Source: Rariglobus sp967755175
Lineage (GTDB): Bacteria; Verrucomicrobiota; Verrucomicrobiia; Opitutales; Opitutaceae
NCBI GenBank assembly: GCA_967755175.1
Contig: CBRAFO010000007.1
Span: forward strand, 12,356 to 76,355
Length of the DNA: 64,000 nt
Direction of reading: 5' to 3'
Positions 19,227 through 29,033 of the stretch are shown piece by piece. Both the position numbers and the translations under genes were made by a program. Under the pieces are notes generated by a model. That model was not told the origin of the DNA. It did not search any database and saw only the letters and a list, made by a program, of their open reading frames with translations. The first letter of the stretch is position 1. Every line of letters begins with the position of its first letter.

Positions 19227-21478
19227 TTTCGAAAATTCACTCCATCATTTTTTCGGCGCTCTGCGTCGTCCTCCTAATAAACGCCGTCCGGGCGGAAGAC
19301 GCGCGTCCTTTCTCGAATCCCACTCGCATCCGCTATGACGCGCAGTGTCTGATGATCGAAGGAAAGGACACCTTCATCTACAGCGGAGCCTTCCATTACT
19401 TCCGATGCCCGAAGGAACTCTGGCGGGACCGTTTTCAAAAAATAAAGGACGCCGGATTCAATACGGTTGAAACCTACACCCCATGGAACTGGCACGAATT
19501 CGAGATGCCCGATTCTCCTGAAGATTTTTCCAAAGTCACCGGCCTGCAGGATCTCGACGATTGGCTAACGATGGCCGAGCAGTTCGGCCTTTATGTTATT
19601 GTTCGGCCCGGCCCCTACATTTGTGCGGAGTGGGACAACGGTGGATTCCCCCTGTGGCTAAGCGCCCTTAAATCGCCGGGATCGTTGCGCTCGGACGATC
19701 CGGTTTTTCTCCGTTGGACCAAGCACTGGTATGACGCGATATGCCCGATCATCGCCAAACACCAGATCACGCGCCAGGCGTCAGGCCGCCCCGGCGTGAT
19801 TTTTGTGCAATTGGAAAATGAATACGATTCGGCGAAATTTTCCGATCAAATCAAAATCAACCAGCTCAAGGCCCTCGCCGGTTTTGCACGGGCCGACGGC
19901 ATCGACGTCCCCTTCATCACCTGCTGGACCAAACAAGTGCGAGGCTCCGCCGATCCCGTGCTTCGGCAGATGTTCGATTCCTGTAATTTTTATCCGCGCT
20001 GGAACGTTTACGGACAGCTCAAGACGGGCATTGAGAAGTTGCGCCAGGAACAGCCCGACGCGCCCCTTGCCACGACCGAATTGCAGGGCGGCTGGCTTTC
20101 CGTGGTCGGGGGCAAGCTGAGCGAACGCCAGGACGGCCTGACGGCCGCACAAATCCAAAACATCACGCTCTTTGCGTGGCAGCAGGGAAATACGATCACC
20201 AACTATTACATGCTGTTTGGCGGCACCAACTTTGACGACTGGGGCGGACGCAGTATCACGACCACCTACGACTACGGTGCTCCCATTCGTGAAAACGGAG
20301 GCGTGGGCGACCGGTATCAACGTGTCTGGGCGCTTGGCCAGATGATCCGTGAACACGGTTCTAAACTCGCCCGCGCCCGCCCGGTGCAAATCCAGGCGAA
20401 AGCCACGGACAGTGACGTCCAAATTGCCGAGCGTCGCGCCAGCGATGGCAGCCGCTATATTTTCGTGCGCACGGACGATCATAAAAATCATCATAGTGGC
20501 GTCGTGCACGTGAGCGAGGAAGGCGGGGAGACCTTCTCGTTCGACTATAAGCTCGAACCGTTCGGTTCGCTTGTGCTTTGGCTTCCGCCCGGCGTGACCG
20601 ACGCCCGCCAAGGCGAATGGCTGCCAAAACCAGCGCCGGAAATCAAACGACCCAACGGCCTGCCCGCGCCTGTGCAGTTGCGCGAAGCACAGCGGCTCAC
20701 GGATCCGTTGCCGTCCACTTGGACGCCGCTCGCGCCCAATGAACCGATCGAGGCGCACGGCGTGTTTAACAGCCATTCTGTTTATTACAAAATATCCGCC
20801 GATCCCGGTGCGACCGTGAGCATCAAGGTGCTGCCGGGCGATGCCCTCATCGGCAGCGAAGGCGGAGACCTGCTGCCCGCGGTTGTGGGGAAGAACAACG
20901 GCCATTTTGCTTTCACGCTGCCCCCCGGCAAACAGGAGCTGATCGTGCTCCATGAAAAGCTTGGCCATCGGAACGGACCCACAAACATGGAAAAAGGAGG
21001 CAGCTACGGTCTTCACTCCATCGAAGGTGCGCGTGCCGGTGAGCCAATCCGCTTTGCAACAGGAGGAGCGCTGGGCGTCGAACGAGAGGTCGGCGAAGCT
21101 CTTTCGCGTGAGAGCGGCAAAGTCGGCGCTGGCTGGGAATCTGTGCCCATTGACCCAAACGCGGCGCCGGCTCCCAGCGCGTTGCTGACGTGGTATCGGA
21201 TGCAGTTTACATTACCCGCGCAAGAACCCGGCGTGTGGGTGCCTTGGCACTTGCACCTGGAGGCGGAAGGCAACGGCTTTGTCTATGTGAACGGCCGCTG
21301 CATCGGCCGCTACTGGCAGGTCGGTCCACAGCGTGATTTTTATATTCCGGAAACCTGGCTGAACTTTGGCCCCGGCAAGACCAACATCGTCACGCTGAAT
21401 CTGCGTCCACGCGACAAAGGCGTCGCGGTCAAAGCCGTGCAGATCGTTCCGGATGCGTCTTACGCGGAGTTCCGCTGA
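19223..21478 (+). CDS. Secreted beta-galactosidase, GH35
   Basis: Product of 751 residues with a signal peptide (about 1-24). The GH35 barrel occupies about 28-365 and contains the family signature around GPYICAEWDNGGFP, a predicted acid/base E200 (QLENEYD) and nucleophile E286 (ATTELQGGW). The remaining residues form beta-sandwich domains typical of the family, including a jelly roll near the C-terminus (GFVYVNGRCIGRYWQVG). It would hydrolyse terminal beta-galactosides, for example galactan or arabinogalactan side chains, outside the cytoplasm. It overlaps the GH43 gene upstream by 4 bp and is followed by another GH43 after 75 bp. Confidence 0.92.
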   Translation: MISKIHSIIFSALCVVLLINAVRAEDARPFSNPTRIRYDAQCLMIEGKDTFIYSGAFHYFRCPKELWRDRFQKIKDAGFNTVETYTPWNWHEFEMPDSPEDFSKVTGLQDLDDWLTMAEQFGLYVIVRPGPYICAEWDNGGFPLWLSALKSPGSLRSDDPVFLRWTKHWYDAICPIIAKHQITRQASGRPGVIFVQLENEYDSAKFSDQIKINQLKALAGFARADGIDVPFITCWTKQVRGSADPVLRQMFDSCNFYPRWNVYGQLKTGIEKLRQEQPDAPLATTELQGGWLSVVGGKLSERQDGLTAAQIQNITLFAWQQGNTITNYYMLFGGTNFDDWGGRSITTTYDYGAPIRENGGVGDRYQRVWALGQMIREHGSKLARARPVQIQAKATDSDVQIAERRASDGSRYIFVRTDDHKNHHSGVVHVSEEGGETFSFDYKLEPFGSLVLWLPPGVTDARQGEWLPKPAPEIKRPNGLPAPVQLREAQRLTDPLPSTWTPLAPNEPIEAHGVFNSHSVYYKISADPGATVSIKVLPGDALIGSEGGDLLPAVVGKNNGHFAFTLPPGKQELIVLHEKLGHRNGPTNMEKGGSYGLHSIEGARAGEPIRFATGGALGVEREVGEALSRESGKVGAGWESVPIDPNAAPAPSALLTWYRMQFTLPAQEPGVWVPWHLHLEAEGNGFVYVNGRCIGRYWQVGPQRDFYIPETWLNFGPGKTNIVTLNLRPRDKGVAVKAVQIVPDASYAEFR

Positions 21479-21553
21479 TCCCTCCGCACCTGCTCTACCG
21501 CACCTCTGGCCGCAATCTGCCGCCAACTCGATCACCCCCTCTTGCCCATTTCA

Positions 21554-22603
21554 ATGAAACACATCCTCGGCCTTGTCCCTCTTCTGGCCCTCTATCTGAC
21601 CTCCGCACTTATGGCGTCCGCCCACGTGCCCAAGGAATCCGAACTCGGGGCCTACCTGCTCGTTTATTTCCATGACGAGACCCACAGCCTGCACATGGCG
21701 CTCAGTTCCGACGGTTATAGCTTCACCGCGCTGAACGACGACAAACCCATCCTCGACGGCAAGGAGATCGCCGAGCAGAAGGGCATTCGCGATCCCCACA
21801 TCATGCGAGGCCCCGACAGCGCCTTCTATCTCGCGATGACCGACCTGCACCTCTTCGCGCAAAAGGAAGGCATGCGCTCCACCCTATGGGAACGCGACAA
21901 GAGCTACGGCTGGGGCAACAACCGTGGCCTCGTCTTCATGAAGTCAACGGATCTAATCAACTGGTCGCGCTCGAACGTCCGCGTCGATAAGGCCTTCCCC
22001 GGTCTCGCCGAGATCGGCTGCGCCTGGGCGCCCGAAACCGTTTACGACGCGCAGCAGAAAAAGCTGATGGTTCATTTCACGATGCGCTTCGGCAACGGCC
22101 GCAACCGACTCTACTACTCCTACGTGGACGACGCGTTCACGAAGCTCGAGACCGAGCCCAAGCTGCTGTTCGAGTATCCCAAAGACATCTCCTACATCGA
22201 CGGCGACATCACCCAAGTCGGCGACAAGTTCCACCTCTTCTACGTCCCTCACGACGGCACGCCCGGCATTAAGCAAGCCGTCTCCGAGTGGCTCACGTCG
22301 GGCTACGTTTATAATCCCGCCCCGTGCGATCCCGAGCCCAAGGCCTGCGAGGCACCCAACGTCTGGAAGCGCATCGGTCAGAACAAATGGGTGCTCATGT
22401 ATGACATCTACGGCATCGAACCGCACAACTTCGGCTTCAGCGAAACGACCGACTTCAAAACCTTCACCAACATCGGCCACTTCAACGAGGGCGTCATGAA
22501 GACGGTCAACTTCACCACCGCGCCCAAGCATGGCGCCGTCATCGCGCTCACCCCCGCCGAGGCCCGCAAACTCGCCGACCACTGGAAGCTCACGTCCTAC
22601 TAG
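21554..22603 (+). CDS. Secreted GH43-like glycosidase
   Basis: Product of 349 residues. The ATG at 21554 is preferred over a TTG at 21542. It has a signal peptide (about 1-23) and a single GH43-type propeller with no extra domain. Landmark motifs are GIRDPHIMRGPD, SFTAL-type strands and GCAWAPETVYD. These blocks are shared with the first half of the double GH43 at 26988 and with the gene at 47038 (RDP plus CAWAPE or CTWAPE), so the three form one subfamily within the window. The activity is probably alpha-arabinosidase or beta-galactosidase-like, but the sequence does not settle this. It is followed after 5 bp by the GH59 gene. Confidence 0.82.
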   Translation: MKHILGLVPLLALYLTSALMASAHVPKESELGAYLLVYFHDETHSLHMALSSDGYSFTALNDDKPILDGKEIAEQKGIRDPHIMRGPDSAFYLAMTDLHLFAQKEGMRSTLWERDKSYGWGNNRGLVFMKSTDLINWSRSNVRVDKAFPGLAEIGCAWAPETVYDAQQKKLMVHFTMRFGNGRNRLYYSYVDDAFTKLETEPKLLFEYPKDISYIDGDITQVGDKFHLFYVPHDGTPGIKQAVSEWLTSGYVYNPAPCDPEPKACEAPNVWKRIGQNKWVLMYDIYGIEPHNFGFSETTDFKTFTNIGHFNEGVMKTVNFTTAPKHGAVIALTPAEARKLADHWKLTSY

Positions 22604-22608
22604 CGCCC

Positions 22609-24987
22609 ATGAACTACGTCGTGCCTTTGAAACACACCGGGAAAACCTTCGCGTTTGCCGCGATTGCGAGCCTCGCGACGCGGCTGCTCCTGCTCTCGCC
22701 GGCCATCGGTGCGCCCACGATCGTGAACGTGGATGGCAACGGCCCGTCCCGAGCCTTCTACGGCATCGGCCTGGTGAATTCCAGCGGCACGTCGAAACTG
22801 CTCCAGGATTATCCCGCCGACCAGCAAAGCGACATCCTCGATCTTTTGTTTAAGCCCAAATTCGGAGCCAGTTTGCAGCTGGTGAAAAACGAAATCGGGG
22901 CGGACAGCAATTCGTCCAGCGGCACCGAGCCCTCCCACTGGCGGAATCCGTCCGACACGCCCGCCGCGCGGGGGGTCAACTTCTGGATAGCCCGCCAAGC
23001 CAAAGCGAGAAACCCCGCCATGCAGTTCGCAGCGTTGCGCTGGGCGACTCCCGCCTGGGTCAAGGATGACGCAGCCAAGAGCAAGTATCTGACCTCGTTT
23101 CTCGATCTGATGTCGGCCAACGGAACCCCCGTGGATTTCATCGGACCCGGCATCAATGAAGACGACTACACGGCGCCGCTGGGGACCTTCATCAAAAACA
23201 CCTTCAAGCCGGCCCTCGATGCGGGAGGTTACACGTCGAAGATCGTCATCGCGGATGACGTTAAGAAGCTGTGGGGCCCCGCACCGGCGGTGAACGAGGA
23301 CCCGGCGCTAAAGGCTGCCATTTTCGCCCTGTCCGCGCACTACACCGACACAAGCAGCGAGGCCGCAAAAAGCTCCGGCATCCCTCTTTTCAACGCCGAA
23401 AGCGACACCGGCATGATGGACTGGACCCGAGGCATCTGGGTTGCCCGGCGCATCGCCACCGCCCTGTCCACCGGCAAACAATCCATGTGGCTCTTTCAGC
23501 CGGCGTTGGACTGCGTGTATGAAAACATCCGGTTTCAGCGCAAAGGCATCCTCACCGCGAATGCTCCCTGGTCCGGCCACTACGAGGTTCATCCGGACGT
23601 GTGGCTCACCGCCCAGTTCACGCAATTCACGGACGTCGGTTGGCGCATCTTGGACACCGGCTCCGGCGCCAGCGATGGCAACAACGCCTACGTCACGTTC
23701 AAAGACCCGCGCTCCGGCGCTTACAGCATCGTCATCGTCAATGGCGGCTCCCGCGACGCGGCCTACACTTTCAACACCGCGAATGTGTCGGACGCCGCGC
23801 TCCACGTCTGGACCACCGACGAGCAGGCGCAGTTTGTGCAAAAGCCCTCCATCACCCCGCGGCAACGCACGTTCAACGTCACGGTGCCCGCCCGATCCGT
23901 TTACTCGCTGACCACCACGGAAGGGCAGCAAAAGGGGCAACCCGCCCGCGCCATTCCCGCACCCAAACACCTCGCGTTGCCCTACACCGATGACTTTTCC
24001 ACCGGCTATGTGGACGGCGACCAGCCGAGATATTTTCACGACCAGAACGGAGCATTCGAAATCGTTGACGACAGCGCAGGCGGCCGGGTGTTGAAACAGG
24101 TGATCACGACCCTGCCGAGCGGTTGGTGGAAGGGAAACAACCAGCCGCCGTTCACGGTCATGGGCGGACTGGAGTTCGCCAATTACTCGGTGGGCACCGA
24201 CGTGAAAATCCCCGACGCCTCCGCATCTGCGGGCGTGGCCGCGCGCGTCAGCCAGATCGACCCGATGGGCACCGCCCGCACGCAGCCCGAGGGGTATTTA
24301 CTCTGGCTCGACGGCTCGGGTCGTTGGGTCCTGCAAAGATCAACCGACGCCACCGTCACGGTCCTGTCCTCCGGCGCGCTCGCCGGTTACGACAACAGCC
24401 GCTGGTATCACCTCAAGCTCGTCGTTAATGGCCAGACCATCGCAGGCCACATCGACGGCGCACAGCTGGCGTCGGTCACCGACGACACGTTCTCCTCGGG
24501 AAACATCGCCCTGGTGACCGATACCACCGACAAAAACGCGTGGCCGAACGTCCTGTTTAAAAACCTCCGCATCGAGGCGACCGACCCCGCGACCCCGGCC
24601 TTTGTGGAGCAGAGGGACGACGAAGACCGCTCGGTCTTCTCGTATTCCAAGGAGGGCTGGAAACATGCCGGTGGCATCAACGCCAGCCAAACCAACTTCA
24701 AGAGAACCCGCAGCATTGCGGAGAAAGCCGGAGCGACCTTGGAGTTTTCCTTCAGCGGCCCCCAAGTGAGCCTCGTCGGCGTGAAGAACAAGGGCGGCGG
24801 AAAAGCCGACGTGTATATCGATGATGTTCGGCACGCCACGATCGATACCGCTTCGCCTGTGGCCCAAAACAGGACCGCGCTGTTCAGCGCTTACGGACTG
24901 AAGCCGGGCCGTCATACATTCCGCCTCGTCGTCAACTCAGGCCCCCTCACGGTCGATCTGGCCGAAGCCCAAGGATTCAACCGCTAA
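22609..24987 (+). CDS. GH59-family glycosidase (galactocerebrosidase-like)
   Basis: Product of 792 residues with a signal peptide (about 1-35). The GH59 pattern is clear: YGIGLVNSSGTSKLLQDYP, ILDLLFKPKFGASLQLVKNE and GTEPSHW. The predicted acid/base is E184 (PGINED) and the nucleophile E264 (FNAESD). Residues about 450-655 form a LamG-like lectin domain as in animal galactocerebrosidase, and about 665-792 another beta-sandwich (FSFSGPQVSLVGVKNKGGG). GH59 enzymes cleave beta-galactosides; in a bacterial saccharolytic cluster the target is more likely a galactan or arabinogalactan than a lipid. This is the last gene before a terminator, so 15727-24987 is probably one operon (GH51, GH43, GH35, GH43, GH59). 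Confidence 0.85.
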   Translation: MNYVVPLKHTGKTFAFAAIASLATRLLLLSPAIGAPTIVNVDGNGPSRAFYGIGLVNSSGTSKLLQDYPADQQSDILDLLFKPKFGASLQLVKNEIGADSNSSSGTEPSHWRNPSDTPAARGVNFWIARQAKARNPAMQFAALRWATPAWVKDDAAKSKYLTSFLDLMSANGTPVDFIGPGINEDDYTAPLGTFIKNTFKPALDAGGYTSKIVIADDVKKLWGPAPAVNEDPALKAAIFALSAHYTDTSSEAAKSSGIPLFNAESDTGMMDWTRGIWVARRIATALSTGKQSMWLFQPALDCVYENIRFQRKGILTANAPWSGHYEVHPDVWLTAQFTQFTDVGWRILDTGSGASDGNNAYVTFKDPRSGAYSIVIVNGGSRDAAYTFNTANVSDAALHVWTTDEQAQFVQKPSITPRQRTFNVTVPARSVYSLTTTEGQQKGQPARAIPAPKHLALPYTDDFSTGYVDGDQPRYFHDQNGAFEIVDDSAGGRVLKQVITTLPSGWWKGNNQPPFTVMGGLEFANYSVGTDVKIPDASASAGVAARVSQIDPMGTARTQPEGYLLWLDGSGRWVLQRSTDATVTVLSSGALAGYDNSRWYHLKLVVNGQTIAGHIDGAQLASVTDDTFSSGNIALVTDTTDKNAWPNVLFKNLRIEATDPATPAFVEQRDDEDRSVFSYSKEGWKHAGGINASQTNFKRTRSIAEKAGATLEFSFSGPQVSLVGVKNKGGGKADVYIDDVRHATIDTASPVAQNRTALFSAYGLKPGRHTFRLVVNSGPLTVDLAEAQGFNR

Positions 24988-25061
24988 ATCGCTCGCATGA
25001 GCATCCGGCCGGAGCCTCAGGTCGTTCTGATTCCGCACCCAATAATCCCGCCATCAAACTC

Positions 25062-25092
25062 GGCGTGGCGATCAACCACGCCGGCTTTTTTT
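25062..25092 (+). terminator. Probable rho-independent terminator
   Basis: GGCGTGG (25062-25068) pairs with CCACGCC (25076-25082) around a 7-nt loop, followed after three bases by seven T residues (25086-25092). It lies 75 bp after the GH59 stop and would end the 15727-24987 operon. Confidence 0.65.
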
Positions 25093-25133
25093 CGCGCAAC
25101 TGAGCCTCACTGCCTGGCAATACCGCTTTCGAA

Positions 25134-26945
25134 ATGCCCCCCACCCGAAAACGCTTGGTCGAAAAATCGCGCACTCCCTGGTTTGCATTATTCATGTATG
25201 CGACCTTCGCGTTGGCCGCGCTGGCCTGCGTGGGCTTCGTCGCCGCCACGATCTATTTCAAGGAGCCGCCCCAGCAAGTGTGGGCGAGAATCGTGACAAC
25301 GTTCGAAACCTTGATCGCCGGTGAATCTCCGGTTGCCGCTCCGGCGGTTCCGCCTCCTACGCCGTCCGACCTCGCGCCGGAGTCTGATCCCGAATTCGTG
25401 TCCATGCCGGAGCCCGAACCGATGCCGGAGCCCGTGCCGGAATCTCCGCCGGTGGAAGCCCCGTCCGAGAAGCCGGTCGCCGCCGTCGATGCATTGGTGT
25501 GGCTTGCGCAAAACCGGCATCGCTGGCCTCGCGAGATCGCGCTGCTGGAGCCGGCCGAGTTTACGATTCTTGATGCGGGCCAAGTCGTCGGCTCGACGAC
25601 GGTCCCCGCCGGCAGGCGTGTGCGTCTGCTCGCGATCGACTCAGGCATCATCACGATCGGGCAGGGGACGTTGTCACGACGCGTGCTGGTGGAAACCACC
25701 GATCTGCGCCAGCGAGCCGAGGCCATCATGGCGGCGCCTGCGCCCCAACTTTACTCGATTGCAAAGCCCCAGCCCTCATCGACTCCTGCGGCTCCTCCCG
25801 TCGTCGCTTCATCAGCGGGGTTCGTGCATCCGGGCATGTTGCACAACGAGGATGACTTCCTGCGGATGCGCAACCACCTCGGCCGTGAGCCGTGGAAATC
25901 CGGCTGGGAAAGGCTCATCACGAACCGGCATTGTTCGCTGGAATGGAAACCGGCTGCGGTGGAAGTCGTCATCCGCGGAACGGCACCTTGGCTAAAAGAA
26001 CCGCAAAATTACGGTCGGTTGTTTCATGACGCAGCCGCGGCCTATGCCTGCGCGCTCCGTTGGAAAGTTTCCGGGGATCGCGCCTATGCCGAAAAAGCGA
26101 TTGAGATTCTCAACGCGTGGTCAGCCGTGCTGAAACGCGTAACCGGCAGCAGCGATGCGGCGCTGGCTGCGGGCCTGCAAGGCTACCAATTCGCCAATGC
26201 GGGCGAAATCATGCGCACTTACAAAGGCTGGAAACCGGCAGAGTTCGAGCGCTTCAAAAAAATGATGTCGGGCGTGTTTCTCCCGTTCAACTTGGTCTTC
26301 CTCAAAGAGCACTTCAAACGAAGCGACGACCATTACTGGGCAAACTGGGACCTGGCGAACATGGCTTCCGTCATGGCGATCGGAATCCTTTGCGATGACC
26401 GGACCACCTACGAAAAGGCGGTGACCTACTTCAAATTCGGGAAGGGCAACGGGGCCATCGAAAATGCCGTTTACTACGTTCACCCCGGCAACCTGGGCCA
26501 ATGGCAGGAGTCTGGGCGTGACCAAGGGCATACCACCATGGGCGTTCCCATCATGGCCACCATTTGTGAAATGGCCTGGAAGCAGGGCGATGACCTTTAT
26601 GGATACGACAACAACCGGTTCCTCGCCGGCTGCGAATACATCGCCAAATACAACCTCGGTGAAGAGGTCCCCTACAAAGAATACCGCGGGAGCACCGAGG
26701 TCAGTCCCGCCGGACGCGGCATGCTTCGGCCGGGCTGGGAACTGGTTTATAACCATTACGTGATTCGCAAGGGCCTCTCCGCTCCGTGGTCTATCAAGAT
26801 GGCGGAAAAAGTTCGCCCCGAGGGTGGCGGAGAGGGACCGAACAGCGGTGGATACGACCAGTTGGGCTATGGCACGTTGACCGCCACGCTCGATAAGCAG
26901 ACCACCGCGCCGAAGGCTTTCGGACAACGGAACAGCCAACCGTGA
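25134..26945 (+). CDS. Membrane-anchored alginate-lyase-like protein
   Basis: Product of 603 residues, the third paralogue of the lyase-like family. Instead of a cleavable signal it has a short basic cytoplasmic N-terminus and one uncleaved membrane helix (about 16-42, FALFMYATFALAALACVGFV). A long Pro/Glu-rich spacer (about 65-115), a small SH3-like beta segment (about 120-200) and another Pro/Ala spacer follow. The lyase-like domain (about 230-562) keeps FVHPGMLHNEDDFLRMR, ANWDLANMASVMAIGILCDD, ESGRDQGH and YDNNRFLAG. There are no LamG or FN3 modules. The topology suggests an enzyme tethered to the inner membrane and facing the periplasm, processing oligomers made by the secreted paralogues. 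The exact lyase family is uncertain. Confidence 0.83.
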   Translation: MPPTRKRLVEKSRTPWFALFMYATFALAALACVGFVAATIYFKEPPQQVWARIVTTFETLIAGESPVAAPAVPPPTPSDLAPESDPEFVSMPEPEPMPEPVPESPPVEAPSEKPVAAVDALVWLAQNRHRWPREIALLEPAEFTILDAGQVVGSTTVPAGRRVRLLAIDSGIITIGQGTLSRRVLVETTDLRQRAEAIMAAPAPQLYSIAKPQPSSTPAAPPVVASSAGFVHPGMLHNEDDFLRMRNHLGREPWKSGWERLITNRHCSLEWKPAAVEVVIRGTAPWLKEPQNYGRLFHDAAAAYACALRWKVSGDRAYAEKAIEILNAWSAVLKRVTGSSDAALAAGLQGYQFANAGEIMRTYKGWKPAEFERFKKMMSGVFLPFNLVFLKEHFKRSDDHYWANWDLANMASVMAIGILCDDRTTYEKAVTYFKFGKGNGAIENAVYYVHPGNLGQWQESGRDQGHTTMGVPIMATICEMAWKQGDDLYGYDNNRFLAGCEYIAKYNLGEEVPYKEYRGSTEVSPAGRGMLRPGWELVYNHYVIRKGLSAPWSIKMAEKVRPEGGGEGPNSGGYDQLGYGTLTATLDKQTTAPKAFGQRNSQP

Positions 26946-26987
26946 GAAACCCAGCTACAACCGGCATATCTTCCGACCACCCCTTTC

Positions 26988-29033
26988 ATGTTAAAGAAAA
27001 TCATGACTTTTGTTTCGGTTCTGTTCGCCACCTCCGCCGTGGTTGCGGCCCCCGGCGGCTACCTCCTCGTCACCTTCGGCAGCGAAAAAAGCGCGCCCGA
27101 CGAGCAGATCTATTTCAACCTCAGTCGCGACGGACGGGCGTGGCAGTCCCTCAGCCCCGCCAAGCCCGTCCTCGTCAGCGAGATTGGAACCAGAGGTGCG
27201 CGTGATCCCTTCCTCGTCCGCTCGCCCGACGGACAAAAGACCTATCTCATCGCCACCGACCTTTCGATCCAGCGGAGACCCGGCTGGAGGCGCGCCGTCA
27301 CCACCGGCAGCCGCTCCATTCTTGTCTGGGAGTCCGCCGACCTCGTGAAGTGGTCCGGGCCCCGCCTCGTCAAGGTCGCGCCCGATCACGCCGGCTGCAC
27401 CTGGGCACCCGAGGCGATCTACGACGAGGAAAACGGCGACTACTTCGTTTACTGGGCCTCGACCAACGCCAGCGACGACTTCACCAAGCACCGCATCTGG
27501 GCCGCCCGCACCAAAGATTTCGTCTCCTTTGGCGAACCCTTCATCTTTCTCGAACGCGACTACCCCGTCATCGATACCACCATTGTGCGCGAGAACGGAC
27601 GCTACTACCGCTTTTCCAAAAACGAGAGCCGACGCACCATCTTCCTCGAAACGAGCGCGAAACTTGCCGGCCTCTGGACCGACATCCCCGGCTTCTCCCT
27701 TCAAAACGCCGTGGGCTACGAAGGCCCCGCCTGCTACGCGCTTCAACCCAGCGCAGACGGTCGCCCGGGCTCGTGGTGCCTGCTCGTTGACTACTACGCC
27801 AAAAAGAGCGGCTACACGGCTTTCGTTACCCACGACCTCGCCGGCGGCAAATTCGAGCCTGCCCCCGACGTCACGTTCTCGGTCAAAACCCCGCATGGCT
27901 CCGTGCTCGTGATCACCGAAGAAGAGTTCGCCCGCGTGCAAGCTGCCTATGCGCCGCCACCCACTCCTGCGCCCGCTCCCGCTCCCGCGTCTGCGTCTGC
28001 GCGTGCTCCTGCGCTTACTCCCGTTCCCGTCGTCGCAGCTCCCGTCGTAGCCGCCCCTGCCACCGATCTGCTTTCGTGGAGCAATCCGATCGTCCCACAG
28101 CGCGCCGATCCGCACGTTGCCCTTCAGTCCGACGGCTATTATTACTTCACCGCCACCGTTCCCGAATACGACTGCATCGAGCTTCGGCGTGCGCGCAGCC
28201 TCAGCGGCCTCGCCACGGCCGTGCCCAAGGTAATCTGGCGCAAACACGTCGACGGTCCTATGAGCGCGAGCATTTGGGCCCCCGAGCTCCATTTCATCGA
28301 CGGCAAGTGGTATATCTATTTCTCCGCCGGCGAAGCGGGAAAAAACTGGAAGTCCATCTGCCCCTACGTCCTTGAAGGCGAGGGTGCCAACCCGCTTGAA
28401 GCCCGCTGGACCGAAAAAGGCCGGTTCAAGCTCGGCTGGGAATCCTTCTCCCTCGACGGCACCACGTTTGCCCACCGCGGAGTGCGCTACTTTGTCTGGA
28501 CGCAGGTGGAGTTGGGCGTGCAGGGCACCAACATCTACATTTCCCGCATGGACACCCCGTGGTCCATTACCGGCCCGATTACCTGCCTGAGCCGGCCCGA
28601 CCACGAATGGGAACGCCGCGGCCACTGGGTCAACGAGGGCCCCTCCGTGTTCGTGAAAAATGGACGTGTCTGGCTGAGCTACTCTGCCAGCGCCACCGAC
28701 GCCAACTACTGCCTCGGCCTCCTCTCCGCCTCCGGAGACTCCGATCTCCTACGCGCGGATTCGTGGGCGAAATCCCCCGCGCCCGTCTTCCACAGCGACG
28801 CCGCCGCGAGCCAGTTCGGCCCGGGTCACAACAGCTTCACCACCACGCCCGACGGAAAGACCGACATCTTCGTGTATCACTCGCGTAATTACGAAAAGAT
28901 CCAGGGCGACCCGCTCAAAAACCACGACCGCGCCACTCGCGCGCAGGTTATCCACTGGCGAGCCGACGGCACGCCGGACTTCGGCACCCCCGTGCCCGAC
29001 GGCGTTTACCGTCCTGATTTATCCAAGTTATGA
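26988..29033 (+). CDS. Bifunctional-type protein with two GH43 domains
   Basis: Product of 681 residues with a signal peptide (about 1-20). The first GH43-like propeller (about 22-318) contains RGARDPFLVRSPDGQ and CTWAPEAIYDEE and is paralogous to the genes at 21554 and 47038. An Ala/Pro linker (about 322-360) joins it to a second, different GH43 domain (about 361-681) with QRADPHVALQSDGYYY, SIWAPELHFIDGKWY and VNEGPSVF, resembling GH43 alpha-L-arabinofuranosidases. Two distinct catalytic domains on one secreted chain imply coupled removal of two linkages. The start gives MLKKIMTFVSVLF, a good signal. The stop overlaps the next start by ATGA (29030-29033). Confidence 0.85.
   Translation: MLKKIMTFVSVLFATSAVVAAPGGYLLVTFGSEKSAPDEQIYFNLSRDGRAWQSLSPAKPVLVSEIGTRGARDPFLVRSPDGQKTYLIATDLSIQRRPGWRRAVTTGSRSILVWESADLVKWSGPRLVKVAPDHAGCTWAPEAIYDEENGDYFVYWASTNASDDFTKHRIWAARTKDFVSFGEPFIFLERDYPVIDTTIVRENGRYYRFSKNESRRTIFLETSAKLAGLWTDIPGFSLQNAVGYEGPACYALQPSADGRPGSWCLLVDYYAKKSGYTAFVTHDLAGGKFEPAPDVTFSVKTPHGSVLVITEEEFARVQAAYAPPPTPAPAPAPASASARAPALTPVPVVAAPVVAAPATDLLSWSNPIVPQRADPHVALQSDGYYYFTATVPEYDCIELRRARSLSGLATAVPKVIWRKHVDGPMSASIWAPELHFIDGKWYIYFSAGEAGKNWKSICPYVLEGEGANPLEARWTEKGRFKLGWESFSLDGTTFAHRGVRYFVWTQVELGVQGTNIYISRMDTPWSITGPITCLSRPDHEWERRGHWVNEGPSVFVKNGRVWLSYSASATDANYCLGLLSASGDSDLLRADSWAKSPAPVFHSDAAASQFGPGHNSFTTTPDGKTDIFVYHSRNYEKIQGDPLKNHDRATRAQVIHWRADGTPDFGTPVPDGVYRPDLSKL

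Noticed and set aside
26991..28625. A 544-codon minus-strand frame opposite the double GH43
   Set aside because: Gly/Ala/Val-rich shadow with no recognisable fold.
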